In this document: in pieces, positions 25,959-34,012 of the stretch | Position numbering within the stretch: position 1 is the stretch's first letter | Layout of the letters: every line of letters starts with the position of its first letter | Origin: Bacillota bacterium | GTDB taxonomy: Bacteria > Bacillota > Clostridia > Acetivibrionales > DSM-1351 | Length of the DNA: 36,152 nt | Assembly: GCA_023409265.1 (NCBI GenBank) | Contig: JAEYHZ010000043.1 | Span: forward strand, 1-36,152 | Direction of reading: 5' to 3' | The notes under the pieces: generated by a model | What the model was told of the DNA's origin: nothing | Database searches by the model: none | The model's input: the letters and a program-made list of their open reading frames with translations, nothing else | Made by a program: the position numbers and the translations under genes

Positions 25959-26312
25959 TTACCGTTTCATTTCTTTATAATGCTGGCTGCCTGGTGTAAA
26001 AGTCCGTTTCTTGATGTCCATTGCCAATTCTATATATGGTTCATTTGCAGGATCAAGTAGAAAGCTCCTAATTTCCTCCGGCAAATGGCTTAGATATGGA
26101 GCTCTTATCTCGCTGAATCCTATCAGGTAATCCACCGAAACATTGAAATATTCTGCAAGCTGCTTCAGCTTATCTATTGACGGTTCCCTTTTATTACTCA
26201 CATAACCATTAAATGTCGGTATTTTAATATTAAGCTGGACCGCTGCCTCCTGCTGTTCCAAGCCTTTTTCTCTCACTAACTGCTTTAATCTCCCGCCAAT
26301 GGTTTTTTCCAT
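25959..26312 (-). CDS. Small XRE-family DNA-binding regulator
   Basis: A 117-residue protein with an N-terminal Cro/C1 helix-turn-helix (about 6-62; GLEQQEAAVQLNIKIPTFNG and KQLAEYFNVSVDYLIG). A ~50-residue tail follows that begins at IRAPYLSHLPEEI and is of unknown role. Such proteins usually repress. GGAGGAAA lies before the ATG. It converges on agrD with a 60-bp gap and is transcribed divergently from the Spo0E-like gene. Because the agr cassette has no response regulator, this neighbour is a candidate output, but nothing in the sequence proves it. Confidence 0.88.
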   Translation of the reverse strand: MEKTIGGRLKQLVREKGLEQQEAAVQLNIKIPTFNGYVSNKREPSIDKLKQLAEYFNVSVDYLIGFSEIRAPYLSHLPEEIRSFLLDPANEPYIELAMDIKKRTFTPGSQHYKEMKR

Positions 26313-26348
26313 AAAGTTTATTTCCTCCCATTCTTATCTCAATACTAT

Positions 26349-26378
26349 ATTATAATAATAAATTTCTATAACTGTCAA
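26349..26378 (-). promoter_or_regulatory. Sigma-A promoter for the XRE gene
   Basis: On the minus strand TTGACA (26373-26378) and TATAAT (26349-26354) are both perfect hexamers, separated by 18 bases. The -10 box lies 37 bases before the XRE start codon. Confidence 0.8.
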
Positions 26379-26440
26379 TTAATTACTTTTTTATACATTT
26401 CATATCGAATTTTCTGCAACTAAATTTTTCCATATTTGGA

Positions 26441-26469
26441 TTGACAAATTGCATTTTGAATTTTATAAT
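26441..26469 (+). promoter_or_regulatory. Consensus sigma-A promoter for the Spo0E-like gene
   Basis: TTGACA (26441-26446), 17 bases, TATAAT (26464-26469): a full consensus promoter. It is back to back with the XRE promoter 62 bp away. The expected leader to the start at 26605 is about 130 bases, long enough to carry extra control, but no clear secondary structure is seen in it. Confidence 0.85.
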
Positions 26470-26604
26470 TATTTTAGTGGCAATATATTACATAATTCAA
26501 CTATATTGGAAGGACGCATTACCAAAACATCACACCATCATGCTGGACACAAATCAGTTTTTGACGCTTTATGAGAAAAAATGTTGGATAAGAGAGGTTT
26601 TGAT

Positions 26605-26775
26605 ATGCTGATTGACGAAATAAACAAATTAAGAGAAGATCTTAATAAGCAGGTCGAAAATTGCAGCCTGGATAACGAAACAATTTTAGCAATCAGTCAG
26701 GACTTGGATAAATTAATTGTTGAATACTATCAAGCTGTGCTTAAGGGTCAAAATACCTGTTCCGATATCCTTTAA
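26605..26775 (+). CDS. Spo0E-like aspartyl-phosphate phosphatase
   Basis: A 56-residue protein with the Spo0E family motif SQDLDKLIVEYY preceded by an amphipathic helix (IDEINKLREDLNKQVE). Spo0E-type proteins dephosphorylate Spo0A (or a phosphorelay intermediate) and delay sporulation. A longer frame starts eight codons earlier at 26581, but AGAGG seven bases before the ATG at 26605 selects the shorter form. It is driven by a consensus promoter shared in a divergent arrangement with the XRE regulator. It may be cotranscribed with ychF, which starts 89 bp downstream. Confidence 0.88.
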   Translation: MLIDEINKLREDLNKQVENCSLDNETILAISQDLDKLIVEYYQAVLKGQNTCSDIL

Positions 26776-26864
26776 ATATCAATTTTATTGCATTGAAATA
26801 CTATATAGGATATAATTTTTATGGTATTTTTGATGCCAGAAACAATGAGAGGATAGATATACTA

Positions 26865-27959
26865 ATGAAACTAGGTATTGTTGGACTTCCAAACGTAGGG
26901 AAAAGTACCCTATTTAATGCTATAACGAAAGCCGGCGCAGAAAGCGCAAACTACCCCTTTTGTACTATTGAACCAAATGTAGGCATTGTAGCGGTTCCGG
27001 ATGAAAGGCTTGATAAGCTGGCTGAAATGTATAATCCTGATAAAATAACTCCTACAGTAATAGAATTTGTTGATATTGCAGGTCTGGTCAAAGGAGCCAG
27101 CAAAGGTGAAGGTCTGGGCAACAAGTTCCTTTCCCATATAAGAGAAGTTGATGCCATAGTTCATGTGGTAAGATGCTTTGAGGATGGAAATATTGTACAC
27201 GTTGATGGTTCCATAGGGCCTGTAAGAGATGTTGAAACTATCAATCTTGAACTAATATTTGCCGATCTGGAAATGCTGGAAAGAAGAATTGACAGAACCA
27301 GAAAGAACCTTAAGTCAGGCGATAAGAAATTCCAGATAGAAATGGAGCTTTATGAAGCAATCAAGGCTCATCTTGAAAGCGGAAAACCTGCAAGATCAAT
27401 GACCTTTGACAGCGAACAGCAGCAGATAGTTGACCAGTTGTTCCTGATTACCTTGAAGCCTGTGTTATATGCAGGAAATGTTTCCGAAAACGATCTCTCT
27501 TCACTTGAAGATAACAAATTCCTGGCTGAGCTTAAAAACTTCGCTGCCGGCGAAGACTCAGAGGTTATGGTTATATGTGCAAAGGTTGAAGAAGAAATTG
27601 CTCAGCTTGCAGATGAAGAAAAGGCTGATTTCCTTGAAGCTATGGGACTGGATGAATCCGGTCTGGATAAGCTTATAAAAGCCAGCTATAAAATTCTAGG
27701 ACTTATCAGTTACCTTACAGCCGGACCTCAGGAGGTAAGAGCATGGACCATTATAAAGGGTACAAAAGCTCCCCAGGCAGCAGGAAAAATTCACAGCGAC
27801 TTTGAAAGAGGCTTTATCAGAGCTGAAATTGTTGCTTATAACGATCTGATGGCCTGCGGCACATACACCGCAGCTAAGGAAAAAGGTCTTGTCAGATCTG
27901 AAGGTAAGGAATATGTAATGCAGGACGGAGATGTAACACTGTTCAGGTTTAATGTGTAA
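26865..27959 (+). CDS. ychF: YchF/OLA1-type P-loop ATPase
   Basis: A 364-residue ribosome-associated ATPase of the Obg-like branch, full length for the family. G1 is GLPNVGKS (residues 7-14) and the switch II region contains VDIAGLVKGASKGEGLG. A coiled-coil region follows, and the C-terminal TGS domain ends in EYVMQDGDVTLFRFNV. It is involved in translation and stress control. A longer frame begins at 26793, but MKLGIVGLP is the canonical N-terminus and GAGAGGA lies upstream of it. A strong terminator follows. Confidence 0.96.
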   Translation: MKLGIVGLPNVGKSTLFNAITKAGAESANYPFCTIEPNVGIVAVPDERLDKLAEMYNPDKITPTVIEFVDIAGLVKGASKGEGLGNKFLSHIREVDAIVHVVRCFEDGNIVHVDGSIGPVRDVETINLELIFADLEMLERRIDRTRKNLKSGDKKFQIEMELYEAIKAHLESGKPARSMTFDSEQQQIVDQLFLITLKPVLYAGNVSENDLSSLEDNKFLAELKNFAAGEDSEVMVICAKVEEEIAQLADEEKADFLEAMGLDESGLDKLIKASYKILGLISYLTAGPQEVRAWTIIKGTKAPQAAGKIHSDFERGFIRAEIVAYNDLMACGTYTAAKEKGLVRSEGKEYVMQDGDVTLFRFNV

Positions 27960-27985
27960 TTCTATAGTAATGTCGGACAAAATGT

Positions 27986-28027
27986 AAATATCCCTGTAGA
28001 CTTAAAGTTTACAGGGATATTTTTTTT
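27986..28027 (+). terminator. Strong terminator after ychF
   Basis: Perfect 13-bp arms (27986-27998 and 28010-28022) run into an uninterrupted run of Ts (28020-28027). Confidence 0.95.
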
Positions 28028-28125
28028 AACAATAATAACCCCTTCAAGCCGGGGTGTATAGTTATTACGAACCAATTAAAGCTAATAGAATAAATCAAAA
28101 ACACTGTTTTATTACTGCTTTTTGT

Positions 28126-28590
28126 TTATTCCTTATTGGCAAGAACCTCAGTAACCTGCTCAACTTCCTGGTCGTGAAGAACTTCATTCAGATCAATAAT
28201 TGAGAATAGCTTCTCGTTCTTCTTCCCGACACCTTTAATATACTTTTTATTATTAACTTTTATAATGGCATCAGATTTATCTATTGAATCCTCGTTCAAA
28301 TTAATTATCTCAAGAACATTGTTTACCATAAATCCAAAGAGCTGTCCGTCTTTTTCAGTAATTATTACTTTAGTCTTCTTTGTTATTTCAGAATCACCAA
28401 TACTGAACTTTTTATTTAAATCTATTACCGGAACTACTCTTCCTCTTAAATCATACAGCCCTTTTATGTATTCAGGCATTTGTGGAATAAGTGATACTTC
28501 GCTGTATTTTTCAATCTTGAATACCTGTGATGCTTCTACACTACATAATTCATTATTTAGTGCAAATATAACAACTTGTAATTCAGCCAT
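28126..28590 (-). CDS. cheW: CheW-like chemotaxis coupling protein
   Basis: A 154-residue CheW-domain protein that joins chemoreceptors to the CheA kinase. Visible motifs include VIFALNNELCSVEASQVF, YIKGLYDLRGRVVPVIDLN (the NLRG-type motif, here DLRG) and FGFMVNNVLEI. The start at 28590 sits eight bases after GGAGG; a longer frame begins at a TTG overlapping that site and is rejected. No other chemotaxis gene is in the window, so this is either a stand-alone cheW or an extra copy serving a subset of receptors. Confidence 0.9.
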   Translation of the reverse strand: MAELQVVIFALNNELCSVEASQVFKIEKYSEVSLIPQMPEYIKGLYDLRGRVVPVIDLNKKFSIGDSEITKKTKVIITEKDGQLFGFMVNNVLEIINLNEDSIDKSDAIIKVNNKKYIKGVGKKNEKLFSIIDLNEVLHDQEVEQVTEVLANKE

Positions 28591-28649
28591 TCCTGCCACC
28601 TCCAAAAAAATATACCATTATTTTTTAATAATACCATAGTCCGGCATTA

Positions 28650-28683
28650 GCCGCAACCAAAATTCAAAGCGGCGAATTGCGGC
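28650..28683 (-). promoter_or_regulatory. Hairpin in the cheW leader region
   Basis: Inverted arms GCCGCAA (28650-28656) and TTGCGGC (28677-28683) stand 60 bases upstream of the cheW start. An additional GCGGC inside the loop allows an alternative pairing. No T-run follows on either strand. Its role is unknown. Confidence 0.35.
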
Positions 28684-28785
28684 CCCATTATCTTCTCCTG
28701 CCACTATTCTCTAATAAGAGTGTTGATTTTTCAAACTTTCAAGAAGAATAATATACAATACACGCTTTTTAAAGGAGATTATTTT

Positions 28786-28794
28786 TGATATAAT
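28786..28794 (+). promoter_or_regulatory. Extended -10 promoter for the DUF896 gene
   Basis: TGATATAAT fits the TGnTATAAT extended -10 consensus. It lies 114 bases before the next start codon. No good -35 box is seen. The remaining sequence to the gene is A+T-rich without a clear structure. Confidence 0.5.
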
Positions 28795-28907
28795 ACATTC
28801 TGTGCCATTTTGGAATGATAATAATTATCACAATTTATTTAATTAATGTAAAATAATGTCACAATACAAGCAATAATTTAATTAAACTGATAGATAGGAC
28901 TGATTTT

Positions 28908-29111
28908 ATGGAAAAAAGCAGAATTGAAAGACTTAATGAATTAGCGAAAAAAGCTAAAATCACTTCTCTTTCAGAAGCTGAACTGGCTGAAAGAGATCAA
29001 TTAAGAAAAGAATATATAGGTGCCTTCAGGGCCAATCTGAAGGCAACACTGGACAACACTGTAATCGTTGACAAGAACGGTAACAGAAGAAGCCTGAGAA
29101 AGGATAACTAA
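28908..29111 (+). CDS. DUF896 (YnzC-like) small protein
   Basis: A 67-residue, highly charged helical protein of the DUF896 family. IERLNELAKKAKITSLSEAE is followed by LRKEYIGAFRANLKATLDN, the family's conserved block. In Bacillus a relative (YnzC) is found beside the SOS division inhibitor YneA, but its function is not established. AGGA lies eight bases before the ATG. The methyltransferase gene begins four bases after its stop, so the two are one operon. Confidence 0.88.
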   Translation: MEKSRIERLNELAKKAKITSLSEAELAERDQLRKEYIGAFRANLKATLDNTVIVDKNGNRRSLRKDN

Positions 29112-29115
29112 ACAT

Positions 29116-30285
29116 ATGGCTAAAGCCTACATTGTTAAAGGCAAGGAAAGCAGGGTTGAATATGGACATCCCTGGATATTCAGAAGTGATATTTCACACA
29201 CAGATGGTGAAATAGTTCCAGGTGATGTTGTTGATGTATACAGCAGTAAAAATAAATTTCTAGGCAGGGGCTTTTATAATCCCCAATCCCAAATTACCAT
29301 AAGGATGCTGACTTACGAGCATGAAGAAATAAACTATGATTTTCTGTATCAGAGAATAAACGATGCCTGGAACTATAGAAAGCAGGTTGCAGATGTCAAC
29401 AGCTGCCGCGCTGTTTTTGCCGAATCGGACTTTCTGCCTGCGCTGGTGGTTGATAAATTTTCAGATATCCTTGTGGTGCAGACCCTTGCACTTGGAATGG
29501 ACAGGTTTAAAAATGATATTGTCAGAATACTTGACGATATCATTAAACCCAGAGGGATATATGAAAGAAATGATGTTCCTGTCAGACAGCTGGAAGGGCT
29601 TGAGATGCAAAAGGGCTTCCTGAAGGGACCTTTTGATACTCTAGTTGAGATGACTGAAAACGGTGTGAAATTTCTTGTGGATGTGGAAAACGGACAGAAA
29701 ACAGGCTTTTTCCTGGATCAAAAGGAAAACCGTGCTGCTATTGCGCCTTTCGTTAAGGGTGTAAAGGTGCTTGACTGCTTCACACATACCGGTTCCTTTG
29801 CACTTCATGCCGGACTTTTTGGTGCCGGAAGTGTTCTGGGTATTGATATTTCCGAGCATGCCGTTAAATGTGCTACAAAAAATGCTGAGTTAAATGGCTT
29901 GGAATCTGTCGTGAAATTTCAGGCAGCAAATACTTTTGATATATTGCGCGAATTCTATGATAATTGTGAAACCTTTGACACCATCATTCTTGACCCTCCG
30001 GCCTTTACTAAAACAAAAAATGCTGTTCAGGGTGCTATCAGAGGTTACAAGGAGATCAATCTGCGCGCAATGAAGATAATTAAACGAGGCGGCTACCTCA
30101 TTACCTGCTCCTGCTCACAGCATGTGGATTCCGATCTGTTTATGGATATACTCTATGACGCCGCTGCCGACTCCAGGCGCAAGGTCAGGGTAGTTGAATA
30201 CAGATCTCAGGCAAAGGACCATCCTGTGCTGCTGGCCTCACCGGAGACTGAATATTTGAAATGTGCTATTTTACAGGTAATATAA
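29116..30285 (+). CDS. Class I rRNA large-subunit methyltransferase, RlmI-like
   Basis: A 389-residue SAM-dependent enzyme that methylates cytosine C5 in 23S rRNA in characterised relatives. An N-terminal PUA-type domain (about 2-75; ESRVEYGHPWIFRSDI) leads to a Rossmann domain with motif I VLDCFTHTGSFALHAG. The catalytic motif is IILDPPAFTK, followed by a Cys-rich loop LITCSCSQHV. That loop plus DPPAF matches the RlmI/RlmK group. It is placed four bases after the DUF896 gene. A strong hairpin follows. Confidence 0.92.
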   Translation: MAKAYIVKGKESRVEYGHPWIFRSDISHTDGEIVPGDVVDVYSSKNKFLGRGFYNPQSQITIRMLTYEHEEINYDFLYQRINDAWNYRKQVADVNSCRAVFAESDFLPALVVDKFSDILVVQTLALGMDRFKNDIVRILDDIIKPRGIYERNDVPVRQLEGLEMQKGFLKGPFDTLVEMTENGVKFLVDVENGQKTGFFLDQKENRAAIAPFVKGVKVLDCFTHTGSFALHAGLFGAGSVLGIDISEHAVKCATKNAELNGLESVVKFQAANTFDILREFYDNCETFDTIILDPPAFTKTKNAVQGAIRGYKEINLRAMKIIKRGGYLITCSCSQHVDSDLFMDILYDAAADSRRKVRVVEYRSQAKDHPVLLASPETEYLKCAILQVI

Positions 30286-30357
30286 AGCAGCTCAGCCCTG
30301 CTGAATTTAGGCTTTCTATTTCCTGGAGTGAATTTGATATTAAAATTAATCAGCCAT

Positions 30358-30404
30358 AAACTTATAAAAATCCTAAATTATGTTAGGATTTTTATAAGTT
30401 TTAC
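30358..30404 (+). terminator. Bidirectional terminator between RlmI-like and beta-lactamase-like genes
   Basis: Perfect 19-bp arms (30358-30376 and 30383-30401) with a six-base loop end in Ts on the plus strand and also, through the A-rich left flank, on the minus strand. It lies between convergent genes and can serve both. Confidence 0.92.
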
Positions 30405-30441
30405 TATTATTAAAATTATAGATACGACCGCATCTTTAAGC

Positions 30442-31368
30442 TTATAATTTATCTACCAATGTATTCCATGTAAGTTCAAGAACACCCGTCATATTATGCT
30501 GCTCGTTTGATACATATGTTACAACTGCACTTTTATCGGGCAGCATAACAACATATTGGCCATACATACCATCCATACGGTATGAATTAGGATAAGAGTT
30601 CATCCAGATTTGATAGCCATACCCTTGATGATGGTCAGCAGTTGCAAATTCGGGGTTAAAATCACTGGTTTGAATTTGAACAGAGGTTGCTTGCTCTATA
30701 TAACTTGATGGAATGAGCTGCTTGCCCTTCCACACTCCTCGATCAAGAATTAACTGCCCAAATCTTGATAATTGTTCTGCGGTTAAATACAAGCCTGAAA
30801 AACCCTGCGGAATACCCATTGGACATGTATCCCATCTGGGTTTAGGTATTTCTAAATATGTGAATACTTTTTTGTTTAAGTATTCGTCCAGGTTAATACC
30901 TGTAGAAATACTTATGATTTTTGAGAGCATATATGTTGCCGAATTATCATATGTAAAATGAGTTCCAGGCTCATACACTATGGGTTCATTAAAGAAAAGC
31001 CTGCTAATATCCCAGCTCTTCCCCTCCCCCCAATCAACCTTAAACACCGGACATTCAGCATGTCCGCTTCCCATACAAAGCAAATCATGGATAGTCAGCT
31101 TTTTAAGATAGTCGTTATTAACAGCATGTGTAAATTCAGGGAAGAAATCTATGACATGGTCATTAATATTAAAGTAACCTTCATTAACAGCAATACCTGT
31201 TGCCATGGAAGTAAAGGTTTTGCTTACAGAGTATAACAGAACGGGTTTTTCCTCCTCAAAATTATGTCGGGCAATTATCTCCCCATTCTGCCTTACAACC
31301 ACATTCAATACGTGCAAATTTTGCTTTTTTACTGATAATATCAAATCATTCAATAATTGATCTTTCAT
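30442..31368 (-). CDS. Class C beta-lactamase-like serine hydrolase
   Basis: A 308-residue protein of the beta-lactamase/penicillin-binding-protein superfamily. The nucleophile Ser47 and Lys50 lie in YSVSKTFTS (SxxK) and Tyr140/Asn142 in FTYDNSATYML (YxN). The last segments contain HHQGYGYQIW. There is no signal peptide, so it is probably a cytoplasmic esterase or peptidase rather than an antibiotic-resistance enzyme. Substrate unknown. The ATG at 31368 has CGGAGA ahead of it; a TTG overlapping that site (31386) is less likely. Confidence 0.88.
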   Translation of the reverse strand: MKDQLLNDLILSVKKQNLHVLNVVVRQNGEIIARHNFEEEKPVLLYSVSKTFTSMATGIAVNEGYFNINDHVIDFFPEFTHAVNNDYLKKLTIHDLLCMGSGHAECPVFKVDWGEGKSWDISRLFFNEPIVYEPGTHFTYDNSATYMLSKIISISTGINLDEYLNKKVFTYLEIPKPRWDTCPMGIPQGFSGLYLTAEQLSRFGQLILDRGVWKGKQLIPSSYIEQATSVQIQTSDFNPEFATADHHQGYGYQIWMNSYPNSYRMDGMYGQYVVMLPDKSAVVTYVSNEQHNMTGVLELTWNTLVDKL

Positions 31369-31444
31369 TTTAACAATCTCCGTCAAGTATTTATTTTCTG
31401 ATAATCCTAAATGTAATCAGTTTAGTTGTATTAAGCACTTCTTT

Positions 31445-31516
31445 GTATCAGTACTTTTTGTATCAGTACTTTCCGTATGAGTACTTTCGTATGAGTACTT
31501 TTTGTATCAGTACTCC
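31445..31516. repeat. Tandem array of five 13-15-bp units
   Basis: Units begin GTATCAGTAC or GTATGAGTAC followed by three to five T or C bases: 31445, 31460, 31475, 31489 and 31504. Each contains the palindrome AGTACT or AGTAC, so adjacent units can pair with one another. It stands in the 238-bp gap between two minus-strand genes, upstream of the beta-lactamase-like gene. The varied unit lengths and the C/G alternation suggest replication slippage with drift. Confidence 0.85.
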
Positions 31517-31606
31517 ACTAGTTTACAATTGCATCCCCAGGAATGCAAGACCTATAACTAAATTCGGTCCAGCTCATTGAAATAAACTGAAAATCAAAAT
31601 CTTTGC

Positions 31607-32254
31607 TTATGCTTTAACTTTTTTTACGCGCTTTTTGCATTTTATATATAAAAAATTCAACGGAGGTCTATTTTCCATATTCTTAGCCGGCTCTTCAATC
31701 TCCGAAAATTCTACCAATCCATAATTTTCAAATTCCTGTTTTATTGAATCGGAATCGTAAAAGAATATTTTTACTCCTTTCATTGTTTCAAACCGGCTTT
31801 TACTCAGTTGCTTACCCTTTCCGAACATAGGAGCTTTTTTTGAAACGGCTGTAAAGATCATATATCCATTTGGCTTTAACTGACTATAGCAATCTTTAAT
31901 TAGTTTTCTTCTTTCATACTTATTCAATAAATGAATAAGAGCATAGCAAAATATTCCGTCATAAAGTTTACTGTCAAAAGGCATATCAGTGACTGAACCA
32001 TGATGGAACATAATATCACCTAGCCCATTTTGTCTTGCCAGATCTATCGCTGTTTTTGAGATTTCAATACCTGTTACATTAATTCCGTTGTCATAAAAAA
32101 TCTTTGCATTTCTACCGTATCCAATACCCGGAATCAATATGTCCTTTACTTTATTCTCAAGGAAAAGGTTCTTCGTTAAAATTGCTGAGTCCGAGGGCTC
32201 ATTTCCCCACATCATTTGTTTCTCTATAAAGCTTGATTCCCAGAATTCTGTCAT
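31607..32254 (-). CDS. Class I SAM-dependent methyltransferase, TehB/thiopurine-type
   Basis: A 215-residue protein with a Rossmann fold. Motif I is ILIPGIGYGRNAKIFYDNG, then VTGIEIS (ribose-binding acidic residue) and DGIFCYALIHLL. The MWGNEPS opening is shared by TehB-like and thiopurine-type methyltransferases that act on small molecules such as metalloids or sulfur compounds. Actual substrate unknown. The start at 32254 follows AAAGGAG; a longer frame reaches 32308. It lies between two genes of unrelated function, with no sign of an operon. Confidence 0.85.
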   Translation of the reverse strand: MTEFWESSFIEKQMMWGNEPSDSAILTKNLFLENKVKDILIPGIGYGRNAKIFYDNGINVTGIEISKTAIDLARQNGLGDIMFHHGSVTDMPFDSKLYDGIFCYALIHLLNKYERRKLIKDCYSQLKPNGYMIFTAVSKKAPMFGKGKQLSKSRFETMKGVKIFFYDSDSIKQEFENYGLVEFSEIEEPAKNMENRPPLNFLYIKCKKRVKKVKA

Positions 32255-32446
32255 AAACAGCTCCTTTAAATTTATTAAATAAGTCTGAAATCCTGCTGGG
32301 GGCCGCATCTATCTCTTTTTACTATACTTAACACATTTCTGGATATAAATCCGAAAAGCGGCACTTCCACCCTCCATTAGAAATCTCATAATTGCTTTGT
32401 TTCTTATCCCATTTTCCCCCTAAAAACGTGCATTGTTAAGAGTTGC

Positions 32447-32466
32447 GATTGTTACCTTTAACAATC
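32447..32466. repeat. Perfect 8-bp inverted repeat between minus-strand genes
   Basis: Arms GATTGTTA (32447-32454) and TAACAATC (32459-32466) with a four-base spacer lie just past the stop of the HEVGH membrane protein. A third TTGTTAA half-site lies at 32433. No T-run follows, so it is more like an operator or an mRNA-end hairpin than a terminator. Confidence 0.4.
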
Positions 32467-32474
32467 CAGCCACA

Positions 32475-33116
32475 TCAAACCCAGTTTATTCTTATTATGT
32501 TATCTAAAACATTTTCTATGAAAACCGATAAAATATAGGCTGATACAAGAATGGATGTAAAAAAGAAGCGTTTTGAAAAAAGTTCCGGCATTTTTCTTTT
32601 GAAGCTTTTTATCACAAAATATAAACAAATTACTGATACTAATGAAGAAATTAGAGCTGGGAGATATTTCAGCAATTCTATATTGCTTAATTTATACCAT
32701 ATGAGACCAGTACCTATCTCATCCTCCATATATGGACTTCCTTTGATCAGTAATCCTGTATAAGCATGAACCATTGGTACAAGCCTAATTATGGAATTAC
32801 AACAGGCTAATGCGCCAACTATCATTAATGCGGCTTTGTTCTTTGAACTTGTTTTACTTAATACAAAAGTAAATACAATTGCCATTGCTAACGTAAAATT
32901 CGGCCCCATGTCCCAAGGATTTTGATTATTTTCCAAACCCTTTCTAAAGTCAGCATCATGCGGTTTCTTATATACCTGACCAACCCTGTTAAATCCTGTG
33001 CTGACAGGAATTCCGGCAGCTGATGAGCTTATTCCATGCCCTACTTCATGGATAAATGTTGAAATAACAAAACAGAATAATAAAATAATAAACCATTGAT
33101 ACAATATTCTCTTCAT
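32475..33116 (-). CDS. Membrane protein with HEVGH zinc-protease motif
   Basis: A 213-residue membrane protein. The first helix (about 8-28) contains FIHEVGHGIS, an HExxH zinc site with His23, Glu24 and His27 inside the membrane segment, as in site-2-type (M50) proteases. A WDMGPNFTLAMA segment at ~65-75 could supply a third ligand but does not match the usual NPDG motif. Three or four more helices follow (about 72-85, 92-115, 145-168, 185-205). It may be a divergent membrane protease or a non-peptidase relative. It has a normal ribosome site (AAGGTGAT). Neighbours give no hint of substrate. Confidence 0.65.
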   Translation of the reverse strand: MKRILYQWFIILLFCFVISTFIHEVGHGISSSAAGIPVSTGFNRVGQVYKKPHDADFRKGLENNQNPWDMGPNFTLAMAIVFTFVLSKTSSKNKAALMIVGALACCNSIIRLVPMVHAYTGLLIKGSPYMEDEIGTGLIWYKLSNIELLKYLPALISSLVSVICLYFVIKSFKRKMPELFSKRFFFTSILVSAYILSVFIENVLDNIIRINWV

Positions 33117-33169
33117 AAATAAATCACCTTCTGCCCATCTATTAATGTATAACTGTTATAAGTTTAGAA

Positions 33170-34012
33170 TTATTCAGATCCATCCAAATGCCTGTATTTA
33201 AGAGGAGAATACCCTGTTAATGTCTTGAATACTCTTCCGAAATGAGTTGAATTATCAAAACCTACCTTTTCTACAATTTCTGAAACCTTTAGCTTCGATT
33301 CCTTTAGTAAAACTCTGGCTTCTTTAATTCTGATACTGTTCAAATATTCAATAAAGGTAAAGCCTGTGGTTTCTTTAAATATTTTACTGAAGTATGTAGG
33401 GCTGATAAAGAAGTTCTTTGATATAAAATTAAGACTTAGCTGCTGGTAATAATTTTTGTTAATATAATTAACAATCTCAAATACTTTTTTGTGAGTACTG
33501 GCTGGTCCTGAGCAATAGAAGTTTTTGCCACTGTCTACCATTCGCTTTATGATTACCAGCAGCTCAATCAACTGAGCTTTGACAACATAATCATACCCAG
33601 GTTTCTTTTTTATGTCTTCAAGAATCATTCTATCAAGTAATAATTCTACAAGGTTTTGGTCACTTTTTTTCAGTCGGACAATATTAAAGTCCGAATAAAA
33701 ACTGGAAAATAGATCGCAGTTTTTATTATTAAGAAAAAAACCACTTAGAAATTCTTCCTGAAAGATTACTACAACTCTTTCAAAGACGGCTTCACTTGAA
33801 TTAACCATTTTGTGCAGTTGATTCATATTTACAAAAAGCAAATCGCCGCGTACCAATTGATAGGTTCTATCATCAACAAAATAGTATACTTCTCCCGAAA
33901 GCATATAAAAAATTTCATAGGCGTTATGGTAATGTCTTGCAGGCATACTTGTATAAATTAATTTTTTTCGGTCAATATCAAAATGAGTGCACTCATAAAA
34001 TATAGTTTCCAA
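33170..34012 (-). CDS. AraC-family regulator next to alkaline phosphatase
   Basis: About 280 residues. The N-terminal cupin-like half includes MPARHYHNAYEIFYMLSGEV, with the His residues typical of this family. The C-terminal half carries the AraC helix-turn-helix pair (LSLNFISKNFFISPTYFSK and DNSTHFGRVFKTLTGYSP). A frame starting at an ATG (34042) exists, but GAGGTG seven bases before the TTG at 34010-34012 makes that the better start. It is divergent from the alkaline phosphatase gene across a 179-bp gap, the usual arrangement for a local regulator. Confidence 0.87.
   Translation of the reverse strand: METIFYECTHFDIDRKKLIYTSMPARHYHNAYEIFYMLSGEVYYFVDDRTYQLVRGDLLFVNMNQLHKMVNSSEAVFERVVVIFQEEFLSGFFLNNKNCDLFSSFYSDFNIVRLKKSDQNLVELLLDRMILEDIKKKPGYDYVVKAQLIELLVIIKRMVDSGKNFYCSGPASTHKKVFEIVNYINKNYYQQLSLNFISKNFFISPTYFSKIFKETTGFTFIEYLNSIRIKEARVLLKESKLKVSEIVEKVGFDNSTHFGRVFKTLTGYSPLKYRHLDGSE

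Noticed and set aside
26492..26575. Possible short upstream ORF in the leader of the Spo0E-like gene, about 22 codons from a TTG
   Set aside because: No ribosome site precedes it and the product has no pattern, although it ends just before the real gene.
28591..28907. Cyclic-di-GMP or other known riboswitch ahead of cheW or the DUF896 gene
   Set aside because: I could not find the conserved core of any riboswitch class I know in this stretch.
30442..31368. Antibiotic-resistance beta-lactamase
   Set aside because: The catalytic motifs fit the superfamily, but there is no signal peptide. Many cytoplasmic esterases share these motifs.
31445..31516. CRISPR-like array
   Set aside because: The units are 13-15 bp in direct tandem with no unique spacers and no cas genes nearby, so it is a simple tandem repeat.
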